Source: Verrucomicrobiota bacterium (GTDB taxonomy: Bacteria; Verrucomicrobiota; Lentisphaeria; JABSQK01; JAJFLO01). Taken from it: a stretch of 36,787 nt of DNA. The position numbers and the translations under genes were made by a program. Where the stretch lies: positions 1 to 36,787 of the forward strand of contig JAJFLQ010000167.1 of the NCBI GenBank assembly GCA_021772615.1, in the 5' to 3' direction. The notes under the pieces were generated by a model. It searched no databases and had not been told where the DNA came from. It saw only the letters and a list, made by a program, of their open reading frames with translations. This document shows, one piece after another, positions 14,450 through 23,800 of the stretch. Each line of letters begins with the position of its first letter. The first letter of the stretch is position 1.

Positions 14450-15574
14450 TCATTGATTATTGAAAAAATCATTGATCACGTCGCATATAAACGCCATCTC
14501 ACGTTCTTCGAGAGTCGGGTAAATCGGCAGTGAAATCACCCGTTGCGCGATGGATTCCGCGACCGGGAAGTCGCCCTCCTTGTATCCAAATCGGTTTCTG
14601 TAGTATTGACTAAGGTGAACCGGGCGAAAATAGACCTTCGTTGCGACGCCGCATCCGTTTAGGTAATGCATCAACGCATCTCGCCGATGTGTTGCTGTCG
14701 TGATAGGAAACATCTGAAAGATGTTCTCATGATTTGCGAGCACGGTCGGCATCGTTATCCCGTCGATCCGACGGAGCCGATCCGTGAGATAGGCCGCGAT
14801 CTGTTTTCGTCGCACGATGTTTGCTTCCATCTTTTTTAGCTGAGAGATACCCAGCGCCGCCGTGATGTTCGACATCCTGAAGTTAAAACCCAGGGATATG
14901 TACTCCATCGGCAAGCCATCGGCAACGTTCTCTCCATGCGATCGGAAGCGCTTCAATTTGTCCGCGATACAGGTAGAATGTGTTGTGACGCAGCCGCCCT
15001 CGCCGGTAGTAATGATCTTGTTCTGACAAAAACTGAAGATGGCGCTGTCGCCGTGACCGCCGATTTTTTTTCCTCGCATTTCCGCTCCGAACGCACCGGC
15101 GGCGTCTTCGATCAAGATCAGCTTGCGTCGGTTCGCAATCTCTCTGATTGCATCGAGTTGGCAGGGGCAGCCTCCGTAGTGAACCGCGATAATGACTTTG
15201 GTGTTGTCCGTAATCGTATTTTCCAACTTCGTTGGGTCAAGACCGAACGTATCTTCCTCGATATCGCAAAAGACCGGTGTCGCGCCTACAAATTGCGGTG
15301 CATTGGCCGTCGCAATGAAGGTGAATGTGGGTATTATGACCTCATCACGGTGCGTGATGTCGTACGCCGCCAACACCGCGTGCAACGCCGAGGTGCCGGA
15401 ATTGAATACCACGGCGTGCCGGACCCCGAGTTTCTCCGAGATTCGCTTCTCAAACAAGTCGACGTTTGGACCGGCCGCCCAGTTCATACCCTGGCGGATG
15501 GCATTGCCTACACATTCAATATCCTCGTCGTCCCAGTGGATCTTAAACAACGGAATTTTCCCGTTTGTACTCAC
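14450..15574 (-). CDS. DegT/DnrJ/EryC1/StrS-family sugar aminotransferase
   Basis: A 374-aa PLP-dependent aminotransferase that converts a keto-sugar nucleotide to an amino sugar. SGTSALHAVL binds the PLP phosphate, IEDAAGAFGA carries the aspartate contacting the pyridine nitrogen, and the Schiff-base lysine is K186 in SFCQNKIITTGEGG. The usual AQ/AH after IEDAA is AG here, seen in some members. The GTG at 15574 is chosen over the longer frame because it falls four bases after the stop of the preceding gene and gives the usual family N-terminus IPLFKIHWDDED; AAGGGA lies upstream. Paired with the adjacent NeuD/PglD-like acetyltransferase it resembles the PglE-PglD pair that makes acetylated 4-amino-dideoxy sugars. 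The dehydratase step is not in the window. Confidence 0.93.
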   Translation of the reverse strand: MSTNGKIPLFKIHWDDEDIECVGNAIRQGMNWAAGPNVDLFEKRISEKLGVRHAVVFNSGTSALHAVLAAYDITHRDEVIIPTFTFIATANAPQFVGATPVFCDIEEDTFGLDPTKLENTITDNTKVIIAVHYGGCPCQLDAIREIANRRKLILIEDAAGAFGAEMRGKKIGGHGDSAIFSFCQNKIITTGEGGCVTTHSTCIADKLKRFRSHGENVADGLPMEYISLGFNFRMSNITAALGISQLKKMEANIVRRKQIAAYLTDRLRRIDGITMPTVLANHENIFQMFPITTATHRRDALMHYLNGCGVATKVYFRPVHLSQYYRNRFGYKEGDFPVAESIAQRVISLPIYPTLEEREMAFICDVINDFFNNQ

Positions 15575-15578
15575 GCCC

Positions 15579-16211
15579 TCAGTTTCCCTTGATTTTTCTG
15601 GCTGGAGAGCCAACGGCGGTAACACCGTCGGGAATGTCTTTGGTCACGACGCTGCCGGCGCCGATAAATACATTCTCGCCAATCGTGAGACCCGAAATGA
15701 TTATTGCTCCCATGCCTACGAACGTACCGTTGCCAATGGTGACATTGCCGCCGCAACGCGCGCCTTCAGAAAGGTGAGCGTAATCGCCAATCCGGTTCTC
15801 ATGACCGATGGTCACGCCGTTGTTGAGTATGACGCCGGTGCCTATACGTACGTCGGGATCAATCACCGTTCCCTTAAATACAACCGTGCCATTGCCAATC
15901 GATACGTCTTTTCCGATCGCTGTAAATGGATGAACGACCGAAGCAAACCGAATACCTGCTGTAGATACAACATCCACTACGGATCTACGGACTGCATTGT
16001 CGCCGATCGCAACGACACAGCGGGATACACCCGAATTCGCGAGATTAACCATGATGTCCCTGGGGCCAATAATCTCATAACCAAGCACCTGTTCGCCTAT
16101 CGGCTTGTTGTCGTCGATCAATCCGACGATCGCATATTGCCCTTCATTCTCGATAGCGTCAATGACGACTTTCGCGTGCGAGCCGGCGCCGTAGACAAGT
16201 ATGTCTTTCAT
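15579..16211 (-). CDS. Sugar O/N-acyltransferase, NeuD/PglD family (left-handed beta helix)
   Basis: A 210-aa acyltransferase. The N-terminal half is a Rossmann domain (MKDILVYGAGSHAKVVIDAI) binding the nucleotide sugar. The C-terminal half is hexapeptide repeats forming a left-handed beta helix, from VHPFTAIGKDVSIGNG to FIGAGSVVTKDIPDGVTAVG. The catalytic His is expected in TIGHENRIGDYAHLSEGA. The ATG at 16211 overlaps the deacetylase stop as ATGA, fixing the start; an upstream extension to 16280 is a read-through. It would use acetyl-CoA to acylate the amino group added by the DegT-type enzyme encoded next. Length and domain order match the family. Confidence 0.92.
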   Translation of the reverse strand: MKDILVYGAGSHAKVVIDAIENEGQYAIVGLIDDNKPIGEQVLGYEIIGPRDIMVNLANSGVSRCVVAIGDNAVRRSVVDVVSTAGIRFASVVHPFTAIGKDVSIGNGTVVFKGTVIDPDVRIGTGVILNNGVTIGHENRIGDYAHLSEGARCGGNVTIGNGTFVGMGAIIISGLTIGENVFIGAGSVVTKDIPDGVTAVGSPARKIKGN

Positions 16212-17014
16212 GGTTTCTCCCGAAAAAGCTCTTGTTCCTTCGCCATCCATCCCCGCGTCTTGGCGACAAAAAAGATCCATCCGTCCCGCCGCACGATCGG
16301 AATACGCGCGATGCGGTAGGGATCAAATCCAGCCGACGTGACATTTGTCCAGCCACCCGTCGCTGCAGACGCGTAATGTCTCCGAACAATGGCTTCGCAA
16401 GCAGAATCGAACCGTCCGCGCGGATACGCGAAGTGTTCGGCATCGATTCCGACGTTTTTCTGAAAAAGCTCCAACGGGCGCATCATTTCCTCCGTGACAC
16501 GCTGTTCCGACAGGTTCGGCAACTCGGCGTGTGTATGCGTATGCGCTCCAATCGTTACGAGGCCGGATCCGTGCATCTCCCGGAGCATATCCCATGTGAC
16601 CGGGGCGACCTTGGTGGCGTGCTTGGTGCTCAGGACGCAAGGTATTCGGTCTTCAACGAATCCAGTCGTCACAAACATCGTTGCCGGCATCGTAAGTGCC
16701 GTGAGAAGCGGAAACACGTGGGTATAAAAATCCTCATAACCATCATCAAAGGTAAGGACGAATCTATCCGCCTCAAGTTCTTCCTCCGATTGCAGGATAT
16801 GCAATGCGTCCTTGTACGCAATCACGTGATGCGTGCGATGTAGATACGCTACTTGCTTCCGAAACCGCGCGTAAGGAATATCAAGTTCAAGGGGGAGATC
16901 TCCGGTAACCCTATGGTAAATTAAGAAGTAAATGCCCGGTTGGCGCCTGCGCGAGAATATGCCTCGAATCCCTACGCAGGCACGTCGCCAATGATGCACA
17001 TATGTTGAGGACAC
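16208..17014 (-). CDS. Polysaccharide deacetylase (NodB domain)
   Basis: A 268-aa carbohydrate esterase family 4-like protein that removes acetyl groups from N-acetyl sugars. LTFDDGYEDFYTHVFPLL (D90-D91 from this start) is motif 1 with the catalytic base and metal Asp. GAHTHTHAEL is the H-x3-H metal site, and HFAYPRGRFDSAC is the R/P loop of motif 3. The N-terminal QPGIYFLIYHRV is typical of the subgroup in polysaccharide loci. GTG 17014 forms a TAGTG overlap with the stop of the upstream acetyltransferase and has GAGG eight bases upstream; a GTG at 17050 would add 12 residues. No signal peptide is obvious, so it may act in the cytoplasm or be anchored by its basic N-terminus. Confidence 0.9.
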   Translation of the reverse strand: MSSTYVHHWRRACVGIRGIFSRRRQPGIYFLIYHRVTGDLPLELDIPYARFRKQVAYLHRTHHVIAYKDALHILQSEEELEADRFVLTFDDGYEDFYTHVFPLLTALTMPATMFVTTGFVEDRIPCVLSTKHATKVAPVTWDMLREMHGSGLVTIGAHTHTHAELPNLSEQRVTEEMMRPLELFQKNVGIDAEHFAYPRGRFDSACEAIVRRHYASAATGGWTNVTSAGFDPYRIARIPIVRRDGWIFFVAKTRGWMAKEQELFREKP

Positions 17015-18289
17015 TAGAAAACCTCGAGGTCGCCGCTGGTTAGATCCCACGACCCCGCCTGCAGCGGATCGAGACTGGTACTGTTCAGCGTGTGGACCAC
17101 GAAAGTACGTCCGGCGCCGGTCGATCGCCGGAAACCCATATGTTTCAGTAACGTATGCTCAAACGTACCTTCGGCGAAGTAGGAAACAAGGTAATCCGCG
17201 CGCAATGCGTGCATCAATGTCTTTACGAAATGCGATCCTAGCTCCATGCAAGTTTCACGGAGGAACATGTCGAGGAGCGAGACCGAGGTAGGTTGATACC
17301 GGATCTCGGGTCTCAAGATCGCGAATCCAGCCAGGCCTTTGTCATCGGTAGAGGCGTAGACGGCATATTTCACGTATGGATGGCCGCCGTAGCGCCACGC
17401 CAAATAATTGAGATCTCGCGGCGTCCTGAATCCAACGCGCGTGCGACTGTTCTCCCATCCCCGAATCAACGCGTCACATTCTGTGAAGTAGGTTTCCAAA
17501 AACGTTTTCCACGGCGTTACTTCCCGGCAAAATACATCGTCCCAACCCACGTCCTGGCTGATGGGTTTACGCTCTGCCAGCAGGTCTTCGCCGTCCCGGT
17601 TCTTATCGAGATTCCTCGTGGTGATCGGCCACCTGGAGACGACGCTCCAACCCAACTTTAAATACCCCTGGAGACTGATCTCGTTCGGCGTGTTAAATAT
17701 AAAACGAATGCCTGACTGGGTGAGATCCTTAATGCCTCGCGTGGTCAAACTGGAAAACACGCCGTGTCGCTGGTAGCGTCGCTGTATCGACGGCGCGAAC
17801 GGCACCAATGGCACGGCCAGTTGCGTCGATGAGACGCCATCTCATCAACATCCTGAATCCAACGATGTCGCCGGATTCCTTCTCCCATCCGCATATACCA
17901 TACGACACACCGAATGGATTCTCGCGATGTTTCCAATTCCAGGAAGATTCATCATGCCGATTTCGCCAGGTTCCCGTGCGTGTAAGATTGAGAATGTCGA
18001 TAAGCCGGTATGTGTTGTCTGCTTCCCACGGTCGAATGTCTATGGAAAGAGTCCTGGCGAGCATTGGTCGACTTTCTTCAGCGAATGAACGGCGAGTAAA
18101 TGGCAGCAGGCGCACAAGTCCGGGCGAATTGGACGGCATGAGAGGAGGCGGCAGGCTTGAGTTGTCGGCGCGCGTGTCCCTCCGGGGGAAATCCGCCACT
18201 ACTCGACCCGGAGCGTAGCGCGCAGATCGCCGGAACACGAAATCGGCGCATCTTCTCCCGAATTTTCGTTGAATATATCCAATATTCAC
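17014..18289 (-). pseudogene. GNAT-family N-acetyltransferase split by a frameshift
   Basis: Two overlapping frames together encode one GNAT protein. The 5' frame (to 17729, GTG 18289) ends its natural sequence at IGAVRAVDTATLP; the 3' frame (17014-17814) takes over at RYQRHGVFSSLTTRG. Relatives, from memory, read VDTATHPxYxGRGIFSxL across this point, which is the acetyl-CoA pyrophosphate loop, so the break lies near 17770-17776. The rest is intact: WKHRENPFGVSYG, IVGFRMLMRWRL, then FIFNTPNEISLQGYLKLGWS. The junction fits loss of 8 bases between two CTACC copies. The first 70 residues before SIDIRPWEAD look unstructured, so translation may start later, at the ATG of MLARTLSIDIRPW. It is the first gene of the polysaccharide operon and would acylate an amino sugar or lipid-linked glycan if functional. 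Confidence 0.8.
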
Positions 18290-18364
18290 CTCAATTCGTG
18301 AAACGATGTCCTCGGTTTCTCATCTTTCTCGCTACGATCCCCCCCACAAAAGTCCGACAGGCTG

Positions 18365-19156
18365 CTAGCGTGCGAGGATCAACCGCATGCCGAGGGATTC
18401 GAAACGAATTTCCGGGTGGTAACTCGATCGAAATGTACACTCAAGTGTGTAACGGTTGAAGTGATACCACGAGCCGCCCCGCACGACGATTTCATGTTCG
18501 TTCTTTTCTGTCGTCCATTCCAGTGCATTGCCGCCGACGCCGAACAGGCCCCATGGATTCCTGCCGCTGTCCTCGACGTTGCAGCTCACAACACTGTTGT
18601 CGGTGTAACCCTCGATTGTATAGTTGTCGAATTCCGTGTCGGTATCGTAGTTGCCAAATGTCGGCGGCCACTCGTTTCCCCACGGATACTTGCGCTCGTC
18701 GCCACACGCCGCTATTGCGGTCCATTCATCGCCTGTCAACAGGCGGAACATGGCACCCTCGGGCAATCCCCCTGCAGCCTTCGCCTGAGCCGTCATCCAA
18801 TCGGCGAACGCGATGGCATTCACGTGGGTTACGTATACCACCGGTTGGCGATCGCCATCGAGCAACCGTTCCTCGTACGGCCGACTCCGGTGGTCCGCAT
18901 TGAAACGACGGTACTCGCCATTGGTGACTTCGTATTTACCTACCCAGCTTTTTAGGGCGTCGATCCACACAAACGCCATCCCGACGCCGGGCACAGTGAA
19001 ATCCTGACCTTCAATTGCGGTCGATGTCGCGGCAGCTACCTGGCCGGCGGGCCGGGTTGTAGATTCGCCGGGATCGCTCCACGTCGTGGTTGCAGCGAAG
19101 CCGAACAGATAAAGAATAGTCTGTGCGCCGCGCACCGTGTCTCGTAACTTGCACAT
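18365..19156 (-). CDS. SUMF1/formylglycine-generating-enzyme-fold protein, secreted
   Basis: A 263-aa SUMF1-domain protein. An N-terminal hydrophobic stretch (ILYLFGFAATTTW) suggests export. Family motifs follow in order: GMAFVWIDALKSWVGKYEVT, VTHVNAIAFADWM, MFRLLTGDEWTAIAACG, YPWGNEWP, NPWGLFGVGGNALEWT, VVRGGSWYHF and FESLGMRLIL. The C-terminal region has a single Cys (YTLECTFRSSY) where true formylglycine-generating enzymes have a Cys pair, so sulfatase activation is unlikely; many such proteins are ligand-binding or structural. ATG 19156 is preferred, with AAGG nine bases upstream, over an in-frame TTG at 19174. The 157-base gap before it, after the polyamine-binding gene, shows no terminator. 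Confidence 0.85.
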   Translation of the reverse strand: MCKLRDTVRGAQTILYLFGFAATTTWSDPGESTTRPAGQVAAATSTAIEGQDFTVPGVGMAFVWIDALKSWVGKYEVTNGEYRRFNADHRSRPYEERLLDGDRQPVVYVTHVNAIAFADWMTAQAKAAGGLPEGAMFRLLTGDEWTAIAACGDERKYPWGNEWPPTFGNYDTDTEFDNYTIEGYTDNSVVSCNVEDSGRNPWGLFGVGGNALEWTTEKNEHEIVVRGGSWYHFNRYTLECTFRSSYHPEIRFESLGMRLILAR

Positions 19157-19313
19157 TAAGCAAAACCTTATCAATATGGATATGTAAAAGTAGGTGTTAT
19201 TGTGTTAACGTCGGATCGAGGAAGGACACAACTCTGCGACAATCTACGGGCGCTGTATGTGCCTTTCTTCCCCTTTGCCGTCTGCGGGGCCTCACCGCCG
19301 GTTGGTTGTGCCT

Positions 19314-20495
19314 TTAAGACCCCGTCAGGCGCTGCCAGATTTCATCATATACAGGTCGAACACTGTCGGTTACGGTTCCCAGAAATTCGATGCGCTGCAA
19401 TTCCTTTTCGGTTGGATAGATTGCCGGGTTCTTGGCGATCTTCCGGAAGACATATGTATCAACCGCAGCGCCGTTGCTGGTCGCGTAACCTGTGACATTG
19501 GAGATGTCTGCGGCAACCTCCGGGCGGTGCATGTAGTTGATAAATGCCTCTGCCGTAAATTTGTGTGGGGCATTCCTTGGTATGACCATGGTGTCGAACC
19601 AGCCGGTTCCGCCCTCCTTCGGCAAATTCCATCTAATTGTCGGATTCTTCCAGTGGGCTGTTACGATATCGCCGTTCCAGCTGTGCCCAACGGCAAGCTC
19701 TTCATTAATAAAGGCTGTTTTTTCGTCGTCTCCGGTGTAAAAACCACGAACATGCGGTTTGAGACCGGTAAGCAGCTTTCCTGCCTCGCGAATTTCGCTG
19801 ATATTCTGTGTATTTGCAGAGTATCCGAGATAAATGAGTGCCGCGGCGATAACCTCTTCGCGCTCGTCGGTAAACCCGAGTTTGCCGCTGTAGCTTTTTG
19901 AACCGCTCTCAAACATCAGCGCCCAGCTGCCCAGATTCGGGTCTTTGCCCACGAGACGCGTATTGTAAGCCAGCGCGGTCATGCCCCAGCAGTATGGCAC
20001 CGAATATTGGTTGCCAGGGTCGAAGCCGGTATTCAGAAACTTGGGTATGATCTTGCGCAGATTTGGAATGTGATCGCGGTTCACTGGCGCAAGTAGATTT
20101 TGCGCAATCATCACAGGTACATAATGATGAGATGGAAATACCACGTCGTAGGTTTGTTCGCCGCTACCCAATTCAGCCAGGAGTTGCTCGTTTCCCGGAA
20201 ACGTGGAGTAGCGGACCTTCACGCCGAATTCACGCTCGAATGTGGGAATCGTGTCGGGATGGATGTAATCGTCCCAGTTGTGCACAAAGAGCTCACCGCC
20301 CTCCTGTTTGATCCTCTCAAGAAGGTCAAGTTCCGGACCGTTTGCGAAGGCAGTGGAATATGGGGCGCAGATGTCAGCGATAACAGCGATGCCGACGCCC
20401 GCAGCGAGCGATCGTTTTACGAATTCACGGCGCGTAATGCTGCCGCAAAGAAGAAGCGCGGCGTCCTCGTCTGGTAGTGAATGGTGATCCTTCAT
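19314..20495 (-). CDS. Polyamine-type ABC substrate-binding protein (PotD-like) with Tat signal
   Basis: A 393-aa periplasmic binding protein. The N-terminus TRREFVKRSLAAGVGIAVIA has the twin-arginine pattern, then cleavage near STAFA. The mature part follows spermidine/putrescine-binding PotD closely: FVHNWDDYIHPDTIPTFE, YDVVFPSHHYVPVMI, DPGNQYSVPYCWGMTALAYN, GYSANT, VGHSWNGDI and GTGWFDTMVIPRNA. Residues aligned with PotD ligand contacts (N-W-D-D-Y, W-N-G, W-F-D) are kept. ATG 20495 has AGGAG eight bases upstream; the frame is open 75 codons further but unconserved. No PotA/B/C ATPase or permease genes lie beside it, so it is an orphan receptor here. It is transcribed away from the secreted-protein cluster. 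Confidence 0.9.
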   Translation of the reverse strand: MKDHHSLPDEDAALLLCGSITRREFVKRSLAAGVGIAVIADICAPYSTAFANGPELDLLERIKQEGGELFVHNWDDYIHPDTIPTFEREFGVKVRYSTFPGNEQLLAELGSGEQTYDVVFPSHHYVPVMIAQNLLAPVNRDHIPNLRKIIPKFLNTGFDPGNQYSVPYCWGMTALAYNTRLVGKDPNLGSWALMFESGSKSYSGKLGFTDEREEVIAAALIYLGYSANTQNISEIREAGKLLTGLKPHVRGFYTGDDEKTAFINEELAVGHSWNGDIVTAHWKNPTIRWNLPKEGGTGWFDTMVIPRNAPHKFTAEAFINYMHRPEVAADISNVTGYATSNGAAVDTYVFRKIAKNPAIYPTEKELQRIEFLGTVTDSVRPVYDEIWQRLTGS

Positions 20496-20837
20496 TCTGA
20501 TACTCCTGGATAATCCGGCCCTATTCGCGATAAGAAACCATAAGATCCGACAAACTCGTAACATGAGCGTAATCCATGATAATGCAATTCCGCGCGCCCG
20601 TTTTTCATCTGATGACACATTGAATATTTCAGATTCGGAACTCATGTATCCTGAAGTTCTTGCATCCGGGCAGACTGATGCCGAGCCAACGCATGGGGCG
20701 TTGTGGTGCCGCACAATCACCCGGCGCGCGGTGTCTGAACTATTTTAACATTGCTGCACTATCCAGCATCCACGAGAGCATTGAACGCCGTACTCGCGCG
20801 CCCAGTTACCTCAGTTGAAAAGCAAATCATAATCCCA
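20496..20837. promoter_or_regulatory. Divergent intergenic region
   Basis: This 342-base gap separates the minus-strand binding-protein gene from the plus-strand secreted-protein cluster and must hold promoters in both directions. No convincing -35/-10 pair can be placed. The plus-strand frame of the 1215-aa protein remains open back to a TTG at 20751, but the extra residues show no signal-peptide logic. Confidence 0.4.
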
Positions 20838-23800
20838 ATGCGTGATATCATCCGACAATTGTGGCTATTTTTTTTCGGTGCCGATCGCAATCACATGTTG
20901 TGCGGCCGATGCCGGCGCGTCGCTGCAGCATTCGATCGGGTCGTGAGGTCGTATTGCCTGTTCGTGGCCGCGGTCGCCCTGACTGTCGGTTCGGACATGC
21001 ATGCCCAGGGAACTGGCCCGATTGCAGGCCGCGACGTCCCCGATATCCTCGTCGACAATTTCGATGAAGGCAAGACCGACGGGCTGTATTACGAGCGCAG
21101 CAACTCCCTCGGTGAATACCAGGGGACATGGGCGAAACGGCCAAGCTTTACGATCATTGACAAGAGCGAGATTCACCGGCGCGGCGATACCGGCAAGGCT
21201 CTCGTGCTGCACTATAAAAAGGAGAGTGGTTGGTGCGGATGGTACACACTCTTGGGCGAGCTGGACTTGAGCAATCTGAATGTCCTGTCATTCTGGATCA
21301 AAGGCGATGTTGGTGGTGAACGTTTCGATATTGGATTGATCGATAGAAAGCGACAAGCGCTTGGCATGGACGCGATATACGCTGGGCCGGTGGACGCATT
21401 CCTGGAAGGCGGCGTGACGCGCGAGTGGCAGGAGGTAAAGGTGCCGTTGTCGCGTGTCGGCTCGGACATCGATATGACGTCGGTAACCAACGTGGTCTTC
21501 TGGTGCCGCTACGGTGGCGAAGGCATGATCTACATTGACGACATGTTGTTCAAATATGACCTTGAGATTGCAGCGGACGAGGCTGCCAATATGCCGCAGG
21601 CAAAACGATCCAAGTGGCATCCGCGCAGTATGTGGGTATGGAAGGTGGATCCGGTTGTGAATGTCAAGGCTCGGGCCGAGATCATTGACACATGCAAGCG
21701 CGCTGCGACCGATGTGATTTATCTGTTTTTCGGCGACTTCGATCAGCATCGTGATCCGCAATACACCGAGTCGCTGAAGGAATTCCTGGCCGAATGCCAC
21801 CAGCACGGTCTCTCGATTGAATTGCTGACCGGAAATCCCAACTGGGCGCTCAAGAAGAATCATCAAACCGCAATCAACTGGTTGCGTCCATTTCTTGAAT
21901 TCAACCGGCAGCAACCGCCACATCTGCGTTTTGACGGTGTATCGTTCGATGTAGAGCCGTATCTGGCTGACGAATGGAAGACCGACAAGGAACGGATCAA
22001 GGTGGAGTATCTCGAACTGTTGCAGAAGTTACGCGATATGATCGACAGTTATTCAGAACAGAAATTCAAACTCGGCTGCGCCATACCCGTATTTTACATT
22101 GACGAGGGCACTTTTGAAGAGGATATCCTGGTACTTTCCGACTATGTCGCACTCATGGATTATTACGATTCCGCCGACGACATGATCAAACATGCCGAGG
22201 AACATCTGTACCTGGCCAAGAAGCTCGGCAAGAAGATCTGGATTGGAATCGAAATGCAGGACCTTGTGGCCATGCGCCAGGGCATGCGGCGCAACACGTT
22301 TTTCGAAGAAGGGTGGGAGTACATGGAATCGGAGCTTGAGAAGATCAAGGATGCGTACGCCCACCACCCCGGTTATGGCGGGCTTGCGATGCACTGCTAC
22401 TACGCCTATCGCAAAATGCAGAAAGGACGGACAACGCCGCAGAATTCGCTGCGCCTGGAGAAGGCGGAAAACGACATATTCAGGATTCCTTCGTTTCGCC
22501 GCACTCGCGATCTCAAGATAGACGGTGACCTTAGTGAGTGGGAGTTGTCGGTGCCGTACACGGTAAGCGGGAAAGACAATGTTGTCTACGGGCAGGGCTC
22601 GTGGGACGGCGATTCTGATTTGAGCTTTCACACCTACAGCATGTGGGACGAAGATAACCTGTATTTTGCATTCACCGTGACCGACAACGTGCTGTGGCAG
22701 GAGAGCCGAGGGAGCAAAATGTGGCAGGGAGATCATATCGAACTTTGGCTCGATGTAGACCTTGGCGAAGATTTTCTCGAAGCTGTGAATTCAAACGATG
22801 ATTTTCAATTCGGCCTGAGTCCGGGTAACCTTGCCGATGCATCGGCGGAGACGTGTATCTGGACACCGTCGATAGAGAAGGCGCCGGCGAAGGCCGAGAT
22901 CGGCGCCAAACGTATTCCCCAGGGTTACACGCTGGAAGTGCGACTCCCGCGCACCTTGCTATACAATCCGGAATCCGTACCGATGAGTATCTGTGACATT
23001 CAACCCATTAGCACCGGGCGCTCAGGTAGAAAGGTGCGTTATGTACAGCGCAAGGATATGCCGGTGCCGGAAGCATTCTCCGAAGGCTACAGACTCGGTA
23101 TCAGTATCGAGGCCAGCGACACCGACGACGTCAACGTACAGCAGAAGGCGTTGATGTCGACTACCCTCGACCGCATCTGGGGAGATCCGACCAAATTCGG
23201 GTATCTCGAATTTCGCGGAGAACTGACTTCGGAAGTGATTGCCCGATACGCCGGGGTTGGCCTCGGCAACACGGGTATGTCTGAGGGCGAATATGGTACA
23301 GCGGACAAGGCGCAGGCTGGAGCCGCGACACAGCAGACGGCCGCTGCTGCTTTTCCAGAGGACGCCATGTTGACGATCGACGAGCTACCGCCGTTGCCGA
23401 AAGGGACGAAAATCGCCAATCGCATGCTTGACTTTGCGTATCGCGGGCGGCTCGGGGCATTCGAACTGCGGCCGGACAAGGCTGCGACGTCGGTTGATGA
23501 CGCCGTCTTTTTCGATCCTGTCCGCGACACGGTTACCAATGACTCTGAGTATCGGATCGAAACGGACGATACAGAGTCGATCAATGTTGTATATGAAAAA
23601 GTAAAACCCGATTATTTTTGCGGTGCGTATTTCGTGCTGCTGGCAGATCTTTCCGAGTTTACAACGCTTTCGTTTCTCGTAAAGGGTGCCGCAGGCAGAG
23701 AGTCGTTCGAGATCGGAATTAACGATGCGGTTTCGAATATCAGGGAAGACGCCGTATTTGTCGGGGCAATCAACAGATACCTTCCGGGTGGCGTCACGAC

